A stretch of 64,000 bases of DNA from Mucilaginibacter sp. (GCA_031292485.1 JARLHA010000043.1:62001-126000), one strand, 5' to 3'; positions 1-9,018 are shown, counted from the stretch's first letter. The notes: generated from the sequence alone by a model not told the origin. Numbers and translations are program-made.

Positions 1-6
1 CCGTAA

Positions 7-1329
7 CTACTTCTCCTTCAACGAATCCGCTTTCAGATAATTCATATAAGTGGCGTGATTGATGAAAATAGCGCTATCCGCCTTCGTCGCCACATCATAA
101 AAATCAGCATAACGTTTAATCATTTGCCCGGTTTTGTCCGCTTTGATATGATCGATCAGTTTTGAAAAATCTCCGGCGCTAAGGCCTTTCATTTCAAGAG
201 ACTTCGCAGAATTTAGCGTATCCGTCCAGGCGAGTTGCGTGGTTTCCTTATCCTTCTGGATCGTCGCCAGGTTAAGGTACCAGTTGGTTTCGTTAACGAT
301 ATTCCCGGTAGCTGTGTTAAATTCCGCAACTTCAAATGAGGGGTTATTGCCATGATTGGAGCAGATAGACGGCACGATCCGCATCAACGCAACCGGTTTT
401 GGCGAACGTGAATGATCATACACCACCTTAAAATCGTTCAGGTGGATATGGCTGCCGATGATCAGCTTTACCGAAGCCGCGTGTTTAACGATGGTATGCA
501 CAAAAGCGTCAGCATAAGCCGTATTCCAAAAATTCTTCAGGTTAAAGGCATTTAAACCCGGCGGGATGTGCAGCAGTATCCAGATGTTTTTGCCGTTGGC
601 ATTAGCCAGGTTATTGTCCATCCACCTGAGCATCGCATCGGCCTGCGGCTGGTAATTGCTGCCCGAATTTAGCGGGGCGCTGTTCATCACCACCATGCGT
701 AAATTGCCGGTTTCGGCGGTATAATAACCCTTCGCCCTTAATGAGTCTGCTGATGGCCCTGGCAAATTTGGCTTCCAGGCGGTGGCGAAATCGTTTAAAA
801 ATTTCGGGTCCTGCAGGGCATAATCCTTTCCGTAAGTATCATTATTGCCCATTGCCGGGATGATGAGCGCATTTGGAAAATACTCTTTAAACAAACCGGC
901 AATAAACAGGATACATTTCTTTTTTAAAACCGAATCAGCCGGTGTGGCCCCGTGCCATATAAAGTCACCGGCGATCAGGATAAAAGCCGGATCAGGCAGC
1001 CGTTTCTTCATATTGACTAACGCCGACTGCAGCACTCCGTAATTGGCATCTTTAAACATCAGGTTGGTATTGATAGCCGTCTGCGGCGCAAAGCCTTCAA
1101 AATACTGTTTCCACTCGGCATACGACGAACTGATTAGCTTTTTTGCTAAAACGCTATCGCCTGTCGTAGTGCCATAAAAAGGGTTAAAGTGAATATCGGA
1201 TACGATCAAACATTTTTGAGTAAGCGGGGCTTTAATGGCCGCTTTGGGAAAACGCGTAAAACGGAGGGTCAATGAAGCGAGCAATAAACAAAGAGCTACG
1301 ACCGAAAGATGCTTTTTCAGATAATTCAT
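7..1329 (-). CDS. Calcineurin-like metallophosphoesterase, membrane-anchored or exported
   Basis: A 440-residue two-metal phosphoesterase, probably acting in the periplasm on a phosphodiester; the layout recalls acid-sphingomyelinase-like phosphodiesterases. The metal-ligand motifs appear in order: DIH near residue 45, GDFIWHG, GNND, LLHIPPG and GSHIH. An N-terminal hydrophobic stretch at about residues 7-22 is a signal peptide or anchor. I chose the ATG at 1329 because it opens directly on this stretch (MNYLKKHLSV); the frame stays open to 1491, but the extra 54 residues are basic, do not look like a domain and cross a repeat-like hairpin. The substrate is not recognisable. The gene stands alone on the minus strand. 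Confidence 0.8.
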   Translation of the reverse strand: MNYLKKHLSVVALCLLLASLTLRFTRFPKAAIKAPLTQKCLIVSDIHFNPFYGTTTGDSVLAKKLISSSYAEWKQYFEGFAPQTAINTNLMFKDANYGVLQSALVNMKKRLPDPAFILIAGDFIWHGATPADSVLKKKCILFIAGLFKEYFPNALIIPAMGNNDTYGKDYALQDPKFLNDFATAWKPNLPGPSADSLRAKGYYTAETGNLRMVVMNSAPLNSGSNYQPQADAMLRWMDNNLANANGKNIWILLHIPPGLNAFNLKNFWNTAYADAFVHTIVKHAASVKLIIGSHIHLNDFKVVYDHSRSPKPVALMRIVPSICSNHGNNPSFEVAEFNTATGNIVNETNWYLNLATIQKDKETTQLAWTDTLNSAKSLEMKGLSAGDFSKLIDHIKADKTGQMIKRYADFYDVATKADSAIFINHATYMNYLKADSLKEK

Positions 1330-1428
1330 ACGATTTGTGTTGAACCGGTGGTTAAGGCAATAAATTTGAGGATTATATTCAATAAAAACCGGAGAAATTA
1401 CGAAATATAACTTTTCTAATCTCTTTAG

Positions 1429-1460
1429 CTCCCTCTCCTTTGGATAGGGTTGGGTGAGGC
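1429..1460. repeat. Short intergenic hairpin repeat of the CCCTCTCC type
   Basis: The stretch contains CCCTCTCCTTTGGATAGGG, an imperfect stem with an 8-bp arm and a TTT loop, followed by TTGGGTGAGGC. I recall very similar sequences scattered between genes in many Bacteroidota genomes; that is memory, not a search. It lies upstream of the phosphoesterase. Confidence 0.5.
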
Positions 1461-1513
1461 GAAGGCGGCGGACGTTACCGCCAACACACAATGTTTAGTC
1501 TGCTTCCCCCTTA

Positions 1514-1921
1514 TCATTTGGCGCTTAACTCATTCGCCACCACCGTAATATCTATCCTATCAACAAAAACAAGCCCGTTTTCTTTGGCGAACGCAGCCGT
1601 TTTTGCCGCGGTAACAGGGGGATGAAGCCACAAAACTTTTGCTTTTAGCGGCAAAACGTGCCGGGCTATAATACCGGCATGTTCCTCTTCCGGCCTGAAT
1701 ACATTCACAATATCAACCTGGCCCGGCCCGTCAGGAACTTTTGTAAAGACAAGACCCCCGCCGTCAGCCCTAAATCCAATGGAAGTATAATTATCCGGCG
1801 AATACCCAAACACCATAAATCCCGCGCTCACCAATAAACGCGGAACATCCGCGTCGGGCCAATCAACCAACAGGATAGTTTGGGCATTTTTAAGGATAAG
1901 TTGTGGGTTATTGTCCCTCAT
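1514..1921 (-). CDS. CoA-binding domain protein (YccU-like)
   Basis: A 135-residue single-domain protein with a Rossmann-type CoA-binding fold. The diagnostic part is the second half: VDIVNVFRPEEE, then an alternating strand-helix stretch with KAKVLWLHPPV and a final VDRIDI strand, as in CoA_binding_2 proteins. The usual Gly-rich early turn is replaced by VSAGFMVFGYSPDN, so cofactor binding is inferred. Length is normal for the family. The family is widespread and functionally vague (cofactor sensing). It starts at an ATG at 1921 and appears monocistronic; the divergent promoter region of the MarR-controlled unit lies upstream. Confidence 0.75.
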   Translation of the reverse strand: MRDNNPQLILKNAQTILLVDWPDADVPRLLVSAGFMVFGYSPDNYTSIGFRADGGGLVFTKVPDGPGQVDIVNVFRPEEEHAGIIARHVLPLKAKVLWLHPPVTAAKTAAFAKENGLVFVDRIDITVVANELSAK

Positions 1922-2090
1922 ATTCGCTCCTTCATTTAGCTGGCATAAAGGATAATTTTAATCAATAATAAGAATTTTTAAACCAAAATAAAATTTATGC
2001 GGCTTTTGATCGACTTCCAGGTATGGACCATTCGGAATCATCATTTTTTTGTCACAAACATGTTATACAATTGTCAAAACAGTAAATTCA

Positions 2091-2109
2091 GTTGACTAAT
2101 ATAGTCAAC
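2091..2109. promoter_or_regulatory. Palindromic operator, probably for the downstream MarR regulator
   Basis: GTTGACTAATATAGTCAAC is a perfect 8-3-8 inverted repeat. It covers the probable -33 element (TTG at 2092-2094) of the promoter whose -7 box is at 2116-2123, so a bound dimer would block RNA polymerase. A half-site, GTTGACTATTTTAAC, recurs at 5133-5147 just before the MarR gene. Binding is inferred. Confidence 0.65.
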
Positions 2110-2123
2110 TTGGTTTACATTTG
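2092..2123 (+). promoter_or_regulatory. Bacteroidota-type promoter (TTG ... TACATTTG)
   Basis: TACATTTG at 2116-2123 fits the Bacteroidota -7 consensus TAnnTTTG. TTG at 2092-2094 lies 21 bases upstream, a suitable -33 spacing. Transcription would begin near 2130, shortly before the ATG at 2142. Confidence 0.65.
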
Positions 2124-2141
2124 TACTGTCAATTTAAAAAT

Positions 2142-2552
2142 ATGAATATCGTCTACATCACACAGGAAATACTGATCAGCTTCATAAAAAAAGCAGAGGC
2201 CTATGCACCGTTCAGCGGGTTGAAAAACCTGGCGAAAGTTTTCCAGTGGAAAATGGACCTTAAAGCATGGCTTTTAAATTTTAAATCAAACGACTATAAA
2301 TTAAGGTTCAAGTCTATCAGTACTTACCTGTTCGACGCCTCTGTTGAGGGCCTGAAACAAAATCTTTTGGGACCGAATATCAATATGGAGTTTTTGGTAC
2401 TTACCGCACATGCATGGGTAATCCTTGCCAGCGGTTTTATCGTAAGTTTTCCTGAATATATCGCCGGGAGATATTTTGGAAAAAGAAATCAAGAGGCTGA
2501 ATGCCCCGATTACACCCATCCCGACGCACATTTTAAACTTTGTTTGCAATGA
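2142..2552 (+). CDS. Small hypothetical protein, translationally coupled to the DUF5686 gene
   Basis: A 136-residue protein I do not recognise. Evidence that it is real: an ATG 12-19 bases after a well-formed promoter, ordinary codon use throughout, and a TGA stop overlapping the next start codon in an ATGA junction (2549-2552), the usual mark of translational coupling. The sequence is rich in aromatic and basic residues, with a moderately hydrophobic stretch at roughly residues 85-105 (MEFLVLTAHAWVILASGF) that might be a membrane helix. There is no signal peptide. Its role is presumably tied to the outer-membrane protein it is coupled to and to MarR control. A 7-codon-longer TTG start is possible but sits inside the -7 box. 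Confidence 0.55.
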   Translation: MNIVYITQEILISFIKKAEAYAPFSGLKNLAKVFQWKMDLKAWLLNFKSNDYKLRFKSISTYLFDASVEGLKQNLLGPNINMEFLVLTAHAWVILASGFIVSFPEYIAGRYFGKRNQEAECPDYTHPDAHFKLCLQ

Positions 2553-5113
2553 AAAGATTATTTACATCAATAATATACAAAAGCACTTTGGTGCTCCTGA
2601 TCATATTCGCTTCGGTTCAGGCTTATGCACAAACTACCGTGCACGGCGTTGTCACCGATGCAAAAACAAAAGAGACCCTGCCTTATGTAACGGTAACTTT
2701 TGTTGGCGGCAAACAGGGCGCCTCCAGCGATAACAATGGCCGTTATCACTTAGCTTCCAATGGGAATTATACTCAGATACAAATAACTTATGTGGGTTAT
2801 AAAACCATGCTTAAAACAATTGAGCCGGGCAAGGAGCAAACCATAAATATCGCTTTAACTGAAGACCGCCAGCTATTAAACGAAGTGGTGGTAAAAGCGG
2901 GTAAAAAACAAAAATACCGTAATAAAAACAACCCGGCAGTCGAACTGATCCGCCAGGTAATTGCACATAAGGAAAAAAACCGCCTCGAAAGTTATGATTA
3001 TGCCGAGTACCGGCAGTACGAACTACTGAATTTTTACCTGAGCAACCTTTCAGAAAAATTTAAAAACAAAGGCATATTTAAAAAATACCAGTTCCTTTTC
3101 CGCGAGCAGGATTCAACAGCTATAGGCGGCAAGATCCTCCTGCCGATTTATATGGAAGAGAAACTTTCGCAAAATTACTACCGCAAATCGCCTTATGCTA
3201 AAAAGCAAGTTGTTGAAGCCAACAAGCAGGTTAAGTATGATGAAAGCTTTATTGATAACCAGGGCCTGTCGTCTTACTTTAACCGCCTGTACCAAAATAT
3301 TGATATTTACGATAATAATATACAACTGGTAACTAATCAACTGCTAAGCCCGATTGCCGACCATTCGCCTGATTTTTATAAGTTTTTCATCACCGATACG
3401 CTGAAAGATCAGTCGCCGCAATTGATTGAGTTGAGCTTTACGCCCCGTAACAATACCGACTTGCTTTTTGCTGGAAAGCTTTATGTAACGATGGATGGTA
3501 ACTTTGCGGTTGAAAAAGCAGTATTAACAGTTAACAAACACATCAACCTGAATTTTGTACGCCAGATGCAAACCATCCTGTCGTTCGAAAAGAATGGCGA
3601 TGGCAAATATCATTTAAGCCAGAGCGACCTGAAAATGGAATTTGCGCTGAATAAAAGCAAAGGCGGGGGCATGTTCGGCGAGCGTAAGGTGATCATAGAT
3701 AGTTTTTTAATGAACAGCCCGCGTCCTAAGCAAACTTACGACGGACCTGAACAGGTATTCGCCGTGAATGCAGAAAACAAGGACAATCATTATTGGGATG
3801 CAAACCGCCCGGACACCCTTGCGCCCGAAAAAGCAGGCATTTATAAAAATATCGACAGCCTGCAAACCATCGCCTCTGTAAAGCGTACCATGGATTGGGT
3901 CACTTTGGGTTTAGCAGGCTACAAAAACTTTGGCGCCTTTGAAACCGGGCCTGCCAGTACTTTTTACAGCTTTAACCCGGTGGAAGGGTTCCGGGTTCGT
4001 TTAGGCGGACGCTCAACGCCCGAACTAAGCAAGCGCTATTACTTTGAAACCTATGGTGCCTATGGCACAAAGGACGAGCAGTTTAAATACTTTTTAAGCA
4101 GTACTTACTCGCTTAACAACAAATCCATTTATTCGTTCCCGCAAAATTATATAAGGGCAAGTTTCCAGCACGATACCAAAATACCGGGCCAGGAACTGCA
4201 ATTTGTGCAGGAGGATAACTTCCTGCTATCATTTAAACGCGGTGAAAATGACATGTGGCTGTATAATGATATTTTCCGCCTGGATTATGTACATGAGTAT
4301 GACAACCATTTTTCCTATCAGGTCGGTTTTAAGAATTGGGGACAAAGCCCTGCCGGCGCTTTATATTTTCAGAATGTGGTCGGTAACAACGTAAATAATA
4401 TCAATACGGTAAAAACCACCGAACTCTCACTCGAACTGCGCTACGCCCCGCATGAAACCTTCTACCAGGGCAAAATTTACCGCGTACCAATTGTAGACCG
4501 CTACCCTATTTTTACCTTAAGGTACAACCAGGGTGTTAAGAATTTTTTTGGAGGACAGTATAATTACCAAAACTTAACCGGCAACATCACCAAACGGTTT
4601 TACTTGTCGCAGCTGGGGTATTCGGACGTGATTGTTGAGGGGAATTATATATTTGGCAAAGTGCCGTTCCCATTGATGGATATTCACCATGCCAATCAAA
4701 CCTATTCGCTGCAACTGGATTCATACAACCTGATGAATTTCCAGGAGTTTGTGAGCGACCATTATGCCAGCATCAATATCGACCATAATTTTAATGGCTT
4801 TTTCTTCAATAAAATCCCCTTGCTGAAAAAATTAAAATTACGCGAGATCATCGACTTTAAAGGGCTGTGGGGCGGCGTTCGCAGCGAAAACAATCCGGCT
4901 AACGACCCGTTGTTATTGCGGTACCCTATCAACAGCACCACAGGACTACCGGTTACCTATACGCTTAATAATGGCCCCTATATAGAAGGCAGCTTCGGCA
5001 TAGGCAATATTTTTAGGTTGATCAGGGTTGATTTGGTTAGGCGTTTTACCTACCTGGATAACCCCGGGGTATCCAAGTGGGGCGTAAGAGCACGCGTCAA
5101 GTTCGACTTTTAA
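2549..5113 (+). CDS. DUF5686 family outer-membrane protein with carboxypeptidase-like regulatory domain
   Basis: An 854-residue protein typical of Bacteroidota. It has a signal peptide (cut near QAYAQ, residue 28), an immunoglobulin-like CarboxypepD_reg domain at about 31-115 (HGVVTDAKTKETLPYVTV, then GYKT and NEVVVKAG, as in SusC N-termini), and a long C-terminal region of the DUF5686 type rich in amphipathic strands and ending in F-D-F, as expected for a beta-barrel. Molecular function of the family is unknown; an outer-membrane location is the safe inference. The start at 2549 overlaps the stop of the preceding small gene. It is probably controlled by the MarR operator at 2091-2109. Confidence 0.85.
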   Translation: MKRLFTSIIYKSTLVLLIIFASVQAYAQTTVHGVVTDAKTKETLPYVTVTFVGGKQGASSDNNGRYHLASNGNYTQIQITYVGYKTMLKTIEPGKEQTINIALTEDRQLLNEVVVKAGKKQKYRNKNNPAVELIRQVIAHKEKNRLESYDYAEYRQYELLNFYLSNLSEKFKNKGIFKKYQFLFREQDSTAIGGKILLPIYMEEKLSQNYYRKSPYAKKQVVEANKQVKYDESFIDNQGLSSYFNRLYQNIDIYDNNIQLVTNQLLSPIADHSPDFYKFFITDTLKDQSPQLIELSFTPRNNTDLLFAGKLYVTMDGNFAVEKAVLTVNKHINLNFVRQMQTILSFEKNGDGKYHLSQSDLKMEFALNKSKGGGMFGERKVIIDSFLMNSPRPKQTYDGPEQVFAVNAENKDNHYWDANRPDTLAPEKAGIYKNIDSLQTIASVKRTMDWVTLGLAGYKNFGAFETGPASTFYSFNPVEGFRVRLGGRSTPELSKRYYFETYGAYGTKDEQFKYFLSSTYSLNNKSIYSFPQNYIRASFQHDTKIPGQELQFVQEDNFLLSFKRGENDMWLYNDIFRLDYVHEYDNHFSYQVGFKNWGQSPAGALYFQNVVGNNVNNINTVKTTELSLELRYAPHETFYQGKIYRVPIVDRYPIFTLRYNQGVKNFFGGQYNYQNLTGNITKRFYLSQLGYSDVIVEGNYIFGKVPFPLMDIHHANQTYSLQLDSYNLMNFQEFVSDHYASINIDHNFNGFFFNKIPLLKKLKLREIIDFKGLWGGVRSENNPANDPLLLRYPINSTTGLPVTYTLNNGPYIEGSFGIGNIFRLIRVDLVRRFTYLDNPGVSKWGVRARVKFDF

Positions 5114-5116
5114 TAG

Positions 5117-5147
5117 TACATTTGTAAACCAGGTTGACTATTTTAAC
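5117..5147 (+). promoter_or_regulatory. Promoter and MarR half-operator before the marR gene
   Basis: TACATTTG at 5117-5124 repeats the -7 box found at 2116. GTTGACTATTTTAAC at 5133-5147 shares its first nine bases with the palindrome at 2091. In addition, TGTAAACCAGGTTGACTAT here matches the reverse complement of the region around 2100-2121 with one mismatch, so the two control regions are related in inverted orientation. This suggests autoregulation. Confidence 0.55.
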
Positions 5148-5211
5148 GTTTTGTATAAAGTAATAAATGTTATTTTAAAGGCTATTAATCAGGGTTTTAA
5201 TAAAAAAGATC

Positions 5212-5667
5212 ATGGAAACCGAAAATTCACAAAGGTTTACAATTAAACTTATCTACTTGTTAAAACGTTTCATGGACGACTGGAACGAAAAAAAACTATG
5301 CCGCGTGCATTACCCGGGGTTTAACCATGCGCACCTGCCGGTTTTTATGAGTATTGGACAAAACGGGATTTCCAACAACGAGCTTGCCGAAAAACTAAAC
5401 GTTACCAAGCAGGCTACCAGTAAAATCATCAAAGAGCTTGAAGAGATAAATATGGTCAGGAGCGAAAAGAGCGCTGCGGATGCCCGTTCGGTTATCCTTC
5501 ATTATACCCCTGACGGCGAAAAATACTACCAGTATATAAAAACGCAGATCACCCAGCTGGAAGAGCAGTATAAAAAGCTCGTCGGCGCAAAAAATTATGA
5601 AATTGCCATTGATGTGTTATTAAAATTGGTAGAATTTCACGAAAAACAAAGCTGCCTGCCTGGTTAA
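5212..5667 (+). CDS. MarR family transcriptional regulator
   Basis: A 151-residue winged-helix regulator. The recognition part is GISNNELAEKLNVTKQATSK at about residues 62-81, followed by the wing (RSEKSAADARSVILHYT), and flanked by helices expected to form the dimer interface. Length is normal. It follows the DUF5686 gene by about 100 bases and has its own promoter with an operator-like half-site; the perfect palindrome before the small protein/DUF5686 pair is the likely main target. The ligand is unknown; MarR proteins often respond to phenolic or oxidising compounds. Confidence 0.88.
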   Translation: METENSQRFTIKLIYLLKRFMDDWNEKKLCRVHYPGFNHAHLPVFMSIGQNGISNNELAEKLNVTKQATSKIIKELEEINMVRSEKSAADARSVILHYTPDGEKYYQYIKTQITQLEEQYKKLVGAKNYEIAIDVLLKLVEFHEKQSCLPG

Positions 5668-5750
5668 ACAGCCTGCACATTTTTAATTCCCTTATTCCGC
5701 GATAAAATTTTATGTTTACTTTTAGCTTTTAAATAAGGTTAAAATCAAAC

Positions 5751-6875
5751 ATGACAAAGTTTTTCTCAACCGTTGCGATATTAATTTCCGTTAACTGCGC
5801 GTTAGCTCAAAAAAGTGTTCCTGCCACCATCAGGGAACTCCCGGCAGGCACGGTTAAATACCAGGGAAATACCAATACCTGCTGGTCGTTTTCAACTACC
5901 TCGATGATTGAATCGGGGGCTATCATCAACGACCATAAAGACATCGACCTGTCAGAATTATTTACCGCCCGCAACCTTTTTATCGAGAAAGCAAAACGCT
6001 ATATTTTATCAAATGGCACTACCTTGTTCGAAGCAGGTGGCTTATCGCATGATGCTTTATTCGGCATCCAAAAATATGGTGCTATTCCGGCTGAATTTTA
6101 TGGACGCGATAAAGGCGTTAAATTTTCTGAAAGCTCAACCGTTCAATTGGACGAGGCCCTGAAAAACTACCTTGATTCTGTTTTAAAAACAAAACCTATA
6201 GATCCCAACTGGCTAGCCGGCTTCATCAAAAAACACGATGCCATTGTTGGCGCACCGCCCGAAAAATTTACCTGGCAGGGAAAGGAATATACGCCGCTGA
6301 CTTTTGAAAAGGAAGTATTAAAATTTAACCCGGATGATTACGTAACTATTACTTCGTTCACCCATCACCCTTTTTACCGGAATTTCGCGCTGGAGATCCC
6401 TGATAACTTTTTAATGTCTGAGCCTTACCTGAATGTGCCATTGGATGAGATGATCGCCATTGCGAGCAAAGCTATCGTTAAAGGCTTTCCGCTGGTAGTG
6501 GATATGGATGTAACCAATAATGGCTGGAATTGCCATCACAGCGGCTACGCACTGTTTGAAAATAACAGGTTTGCAAACGTCACAAACCCGGATACCGCCG
6601 AATTGGATTTTAACCAGCAATTGCGCCAGCAATTATTTGAAACACTGGTAACCCAGGATGATCATCTCATCCACGTAGCAGGCACCGCCAAAAGTAAAAA
6701 CGGCAAATTGTTTTTTATTTTGAAAGATTCCGTTGGCGACACGCCTTTTAAAGGGTATGACTATATCTCAGTAAATTATTTCGGCATCAATGCAATAAGT
6801 ATTACAGTACCCAAAAAAGCGTTGGATCCAAAATATTTATCGCTGGCAAGCAGCAAGCCGGGCAGGCCTTTGTAA
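5751..6875 (+). CDS. Exported papain-like C1 peptidase (bleomycin hydrolase-like) with altered active-site Asn
   Basis: A 374-residue exported protein with a signal peptide cut near residue 20 (NCALAQ). The papain-type active-site Cys is C44 in NTCWSFSTTSMIES, preceded by Gln in KYQGN. The general arrangement, with the SELF segment and GGLSHDALFGIQKYG, follows the bleomycin hydrolase/aminopeptidase C branch common in Bacteroidota. The catalytic His is H308 (HLIHVAGTAK). The position normally occupied by Asn in KNSWG reads KDSVG here (D326), so the third catalytic residue is Asp and the stacking Trp is Val. Asp can sometimes serve, but activity may be reduced or the specificity changed. It is monocistronic. 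Confidence 0.82.
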   Translation: MTKFFSTVAILISVNCALAQKSVPATIRELPAGTVKYQGNTNTCWSFSTTSMIESGAIINDHKDIDLSELFTARNLFIEKAKRYILSNGTTLFEAGGLSHDALFGIQKYGAIPAEFYGRDKGVKFSESSTVQLDEALKNYLDSVLKTKPIDPNWLAGFIKKHDAIVGAPPEKFTWQGKEYTPLTFEKEVLKFNPDDYVTITSFTHHPFYRNFALEIPDNFLMSEPYLNVPLDEMIAIASKAIVKGFPLVVDMDVTNNGWNCHHSGYALFENNRFANVTNPDTAELDFNQQLRQQLFETLVTQDDHLIHVAGTAKSKNGKLFFILKDSVGDTPFKGYDYISVNYFGINAISITVPKKALDPKYLSLASSKPGRPL

Positions 6876-7102
6876 GTTTTCTGAGTTCAAACGGGGATTG
6901 TAAATATCAAACAGTTTCAGGTAAACAAATTCCCTGAGAGGAATGTATATGCAATACAGAAACGTGATACTCCATCACTTACAGCACAAGTTTTGTCCAA
7001 CGTTGTTTTACAAACGCCCGGTTTCTCGAGTATGTGTTTCTTTCAACAGCCTTTTTAAAAACTGCCTTTGCCCATAGTAAACCGGTATATGCAAACTAAA
7101 AG

Positions 7103-8872
7103 CTACATCCGCTCAGGAACTTCAATCCCCAGCAGTTTCATTCCTTTACTGATCACCTTACCTGCTGCAAATGAAAGCAGTAGTTTGAAATGTTTTGAGG
7201 ATTCGTCTTCTGCCTGCAGGATGGGGTTTTCATGATAAAACTTATTGTAGTTTTTTGCCAGCTCATAAATATAATTGGCAATCAAAGCGGGGCTGTAAGC
7301 CTCGGCAGCCAGCTTTATAATTTCAGGGAACCGGGTTAGGGCAACTATCAGGTCACGTTCTTCTCCGGCAAGTTTTTGGTATCCTGTTGCCTTGCTTTTT
7401 TCTAAAGCGCCTGCTTTTTTTAACACCGACTTGATGCGCGCATGTGTGTATTGAATAAATGGCCCGGTATGCCCTTCCAATTCAACTGACTCATTCGGGT
7501 CAAATAATAGGCGCTTTTTAGGGTCTACTTTTAGCAGGAAGTATTTTAAAGCGCCCATACCGATGATATGGTATAAATGCAGCTTTTCATCTTCACTAAA
7601 GGCATCAATTTTCCCTTTGGCAAGCGCCTGTTCTTTGGCGGTCTGTTCCATTTCGGCCATCAGGTCATCGGCGTCAACCACTGTTCCTTCACGGGATTTC
7701 ATTTTTCCGGATGGAAGGTCAACCATGCCGTACGATAAATGAAATAAACCCTGTGCCCAGGTTTTACCCAATTTTTTCAGGATGAGGAACAATACCTTAA
7801 AATGATAGTCCTGCTCGTTACCAACTACATACAAGGACTTATCCATATGAAAATCATTGTATTTTAATTGGGCTGTACCAAGATCCTGGGTCATGTAAAC
7901 CGATGTGCCATCCGACCTTAAAACCAATTTTTCATCCAGGCCGTCGGCTGTAAGGTCGATCCAGACAGAATTATCTTCTTTCCTGAAAAATATGTCTTTT
8001 TCGAGGCCTTCTTCAATAATATCCTTACCCAAAATATAGGTATCCGATTCATAGTAAAACTTATCAAAACTAACGCCCAGCTTTTTATAAGTTTCGGCAA
8101 ACCCGGTGTACACCCAGGTGTTCATCGTTTGCCAAAGCTTTTTTACCTCAGCATCACCTGCTTCCCATTGTTGAAGCATTTGCTGGGCCTCTTTAATTAA
8201 AGGGGCATTCTTTTTTGCTTCATCCTCTGTTTGCCCGGCTGCTTTTAGTGCTTCTATCTGTAGTTTGTATTCTTTGTCAAAAAGTACATAATATTTACCC
8301 GCCAGGTGGTCGCCTTTCATTCCTGATAACTCCGGCGTTTCGCCATCTCCCCATTTTTGCCAGGCCAGCATTGATTTGCAGATATGAATGCCACGGTCGT
8401 TCACCAGGTTTGTTTTAATAACTTCATATCCCGCTGCGGCAAGGATCTCGGCAACCGAAAAACCCAGTAAATTGTTACGCACATGCCCTAAATGCAGTGG
8501 TTTATTGGTATTGGGTGATGAATATTCAACCATTACTTTTTGACCATTTGGCTTAAAAACGGCAAAATCATCCGGCAGAATTTCCGAATATAACTGGGTT
8601 AGCCAATAATCGTCGGCAAAACAAATATTCAAAAAACCTTTGATCACATTGAACCCGGCAACTTCGCTCAATTCATTTTGCAGATAAGCGCCAACCTCAT
8701 TCCCGGTTTGCTCAGGTGATTTTTTGGAGAAACGGGTGAAAGGAAAAGTAACCAGGGTTACCTGTCCATCAAATTCCTTCCGGGTTTCCTGCAGGTTGAT
8801 ATCACCGGCGGTAATATCGGTGTTATATAAGTGCTTAATAGCTTTAAGGGTAGCTGCAACAATAAAATCCAT
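7103..8872 (-). CDS. argS: Arginine--tRNA ligase
   Basis: A 589-residue class I aminoacyl-tRNA synthetase that charges tRNA-Arg. The N-terminal additional domain is followed by the HIGH signature as PLHLGHVRNN (HLGH at 127-130). The KMSKS-like loop is KMKSREGT, and the C-terminal DALR anticodon-binding domain ends with GIEVPERM. Length is normal. The start at 8872 gives MDFIVAATLKA, the usual beginning in Bacteroidota. The gene is divergent from the arginine deiminase gene, with a long inverted repeat between them. The 227-base gap to the convergent peptidase gene holds nothing I can identify. Confidence 0.97.
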   Translation of the reverse strand: MDFIVAATLKAIKHLYNTDITAGDINLQETRKEFDGQVTLVTFPFTRFSKKSPEQTGNEVGAYLQNELSEVAGFNVIKGFLNICFADDYWLTQLYSEILPDDFAVFKPNGQKVMVEYSSPNTNKPLHLGHVRNNLLGFSVAEILAAAGYEVIKTNLVNDRGIHICKSMLAWQKWGDGETPELSGMKGDHLAGKYYVLFDKEYKLQIEALKAAGQTEDEAKKNAPLIKEAQQMLQQWEAGDAEVKKLWQTMNTWVYTGFAETYKKLGVSFDKFYYESDTYILGKDIIEEGLEKDIFFRKEDNSVWIDLTADGLDEKLVLRSDGTSVYMTQDLGTAQLKYNDFHMDKSLYVVGNEQDYHFKVLFLILKKLGKTWAQGLFHLSYGMVDLPSGKMKSREGTVVDADDLMAEMEQTAKEQALAKGKIDAFSEDEKLHLYHIIGMGALKYFLLKVDPKKRLLFDPNESVELEGHTGPFIQYTHARIKSVLKKAGALEKSKATGYQKLAGEERDLIVALTRFPEIIKLAAEAYSPALIANYIYELAKNYNKFYHENPILQAEDESSKHFKLLLSFAAGKVISKGMKLLGIEVPERM

Positions 8873-8892
8873 CGGGCAAAAATAGTGTTTTT

Positions 8893-9009
8893 AGTCCGAA
8901 AGTCGGGAAGCCCGGAAGTCCGAAAGATCTATTTGTCATTGAATCTGAAATTTAGAATCCGAAGATTAAAATACTTCCGGGCTTTTCGGGCTTTTCGGAC
9001 TTTCGGACT
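8893..9009. repeat. Long imperfect inverted repeat of AGTCCGAAAG units
   Basis: The left arm at 8893-8926 is built from AGTCCGAAAGTCGGG and GGAAGTCCGAAAG. The right arm at 8974-9009 holds CTTCCGGGCTT, an extra TCGGGCTTT segment and ends in GGACTTTCGGACT. The outer 12 bases (AGTCCGAAAGTC / GACTTTCGGACT) pair perfectly, and a second 11-base block (AAGCCCGGAAG / CTTCCGGGCTT) also pairs. It fills most of the argS-arginine deiminase spacer and looks like a dispersed repeat; the right arm reaches into the probable promoter of the deiminase gene. Confidence 0.7.
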
Positions 9010-9018
9010 ACAATTCGT

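Noticed and set aside
1330..1491. N-terminal extension of the metallophosphoesterase
   Set aside because: The extra 54 residues precede the signal sequence, are unlike any domain and cross a hairpin repeat.
2301..2549. Minus-strand frame opposite the small MarR-controlled gene
   Set aside because: The plus-strand gene has promoter, ATGA coupling and better codon use; the minus frame has none of these.
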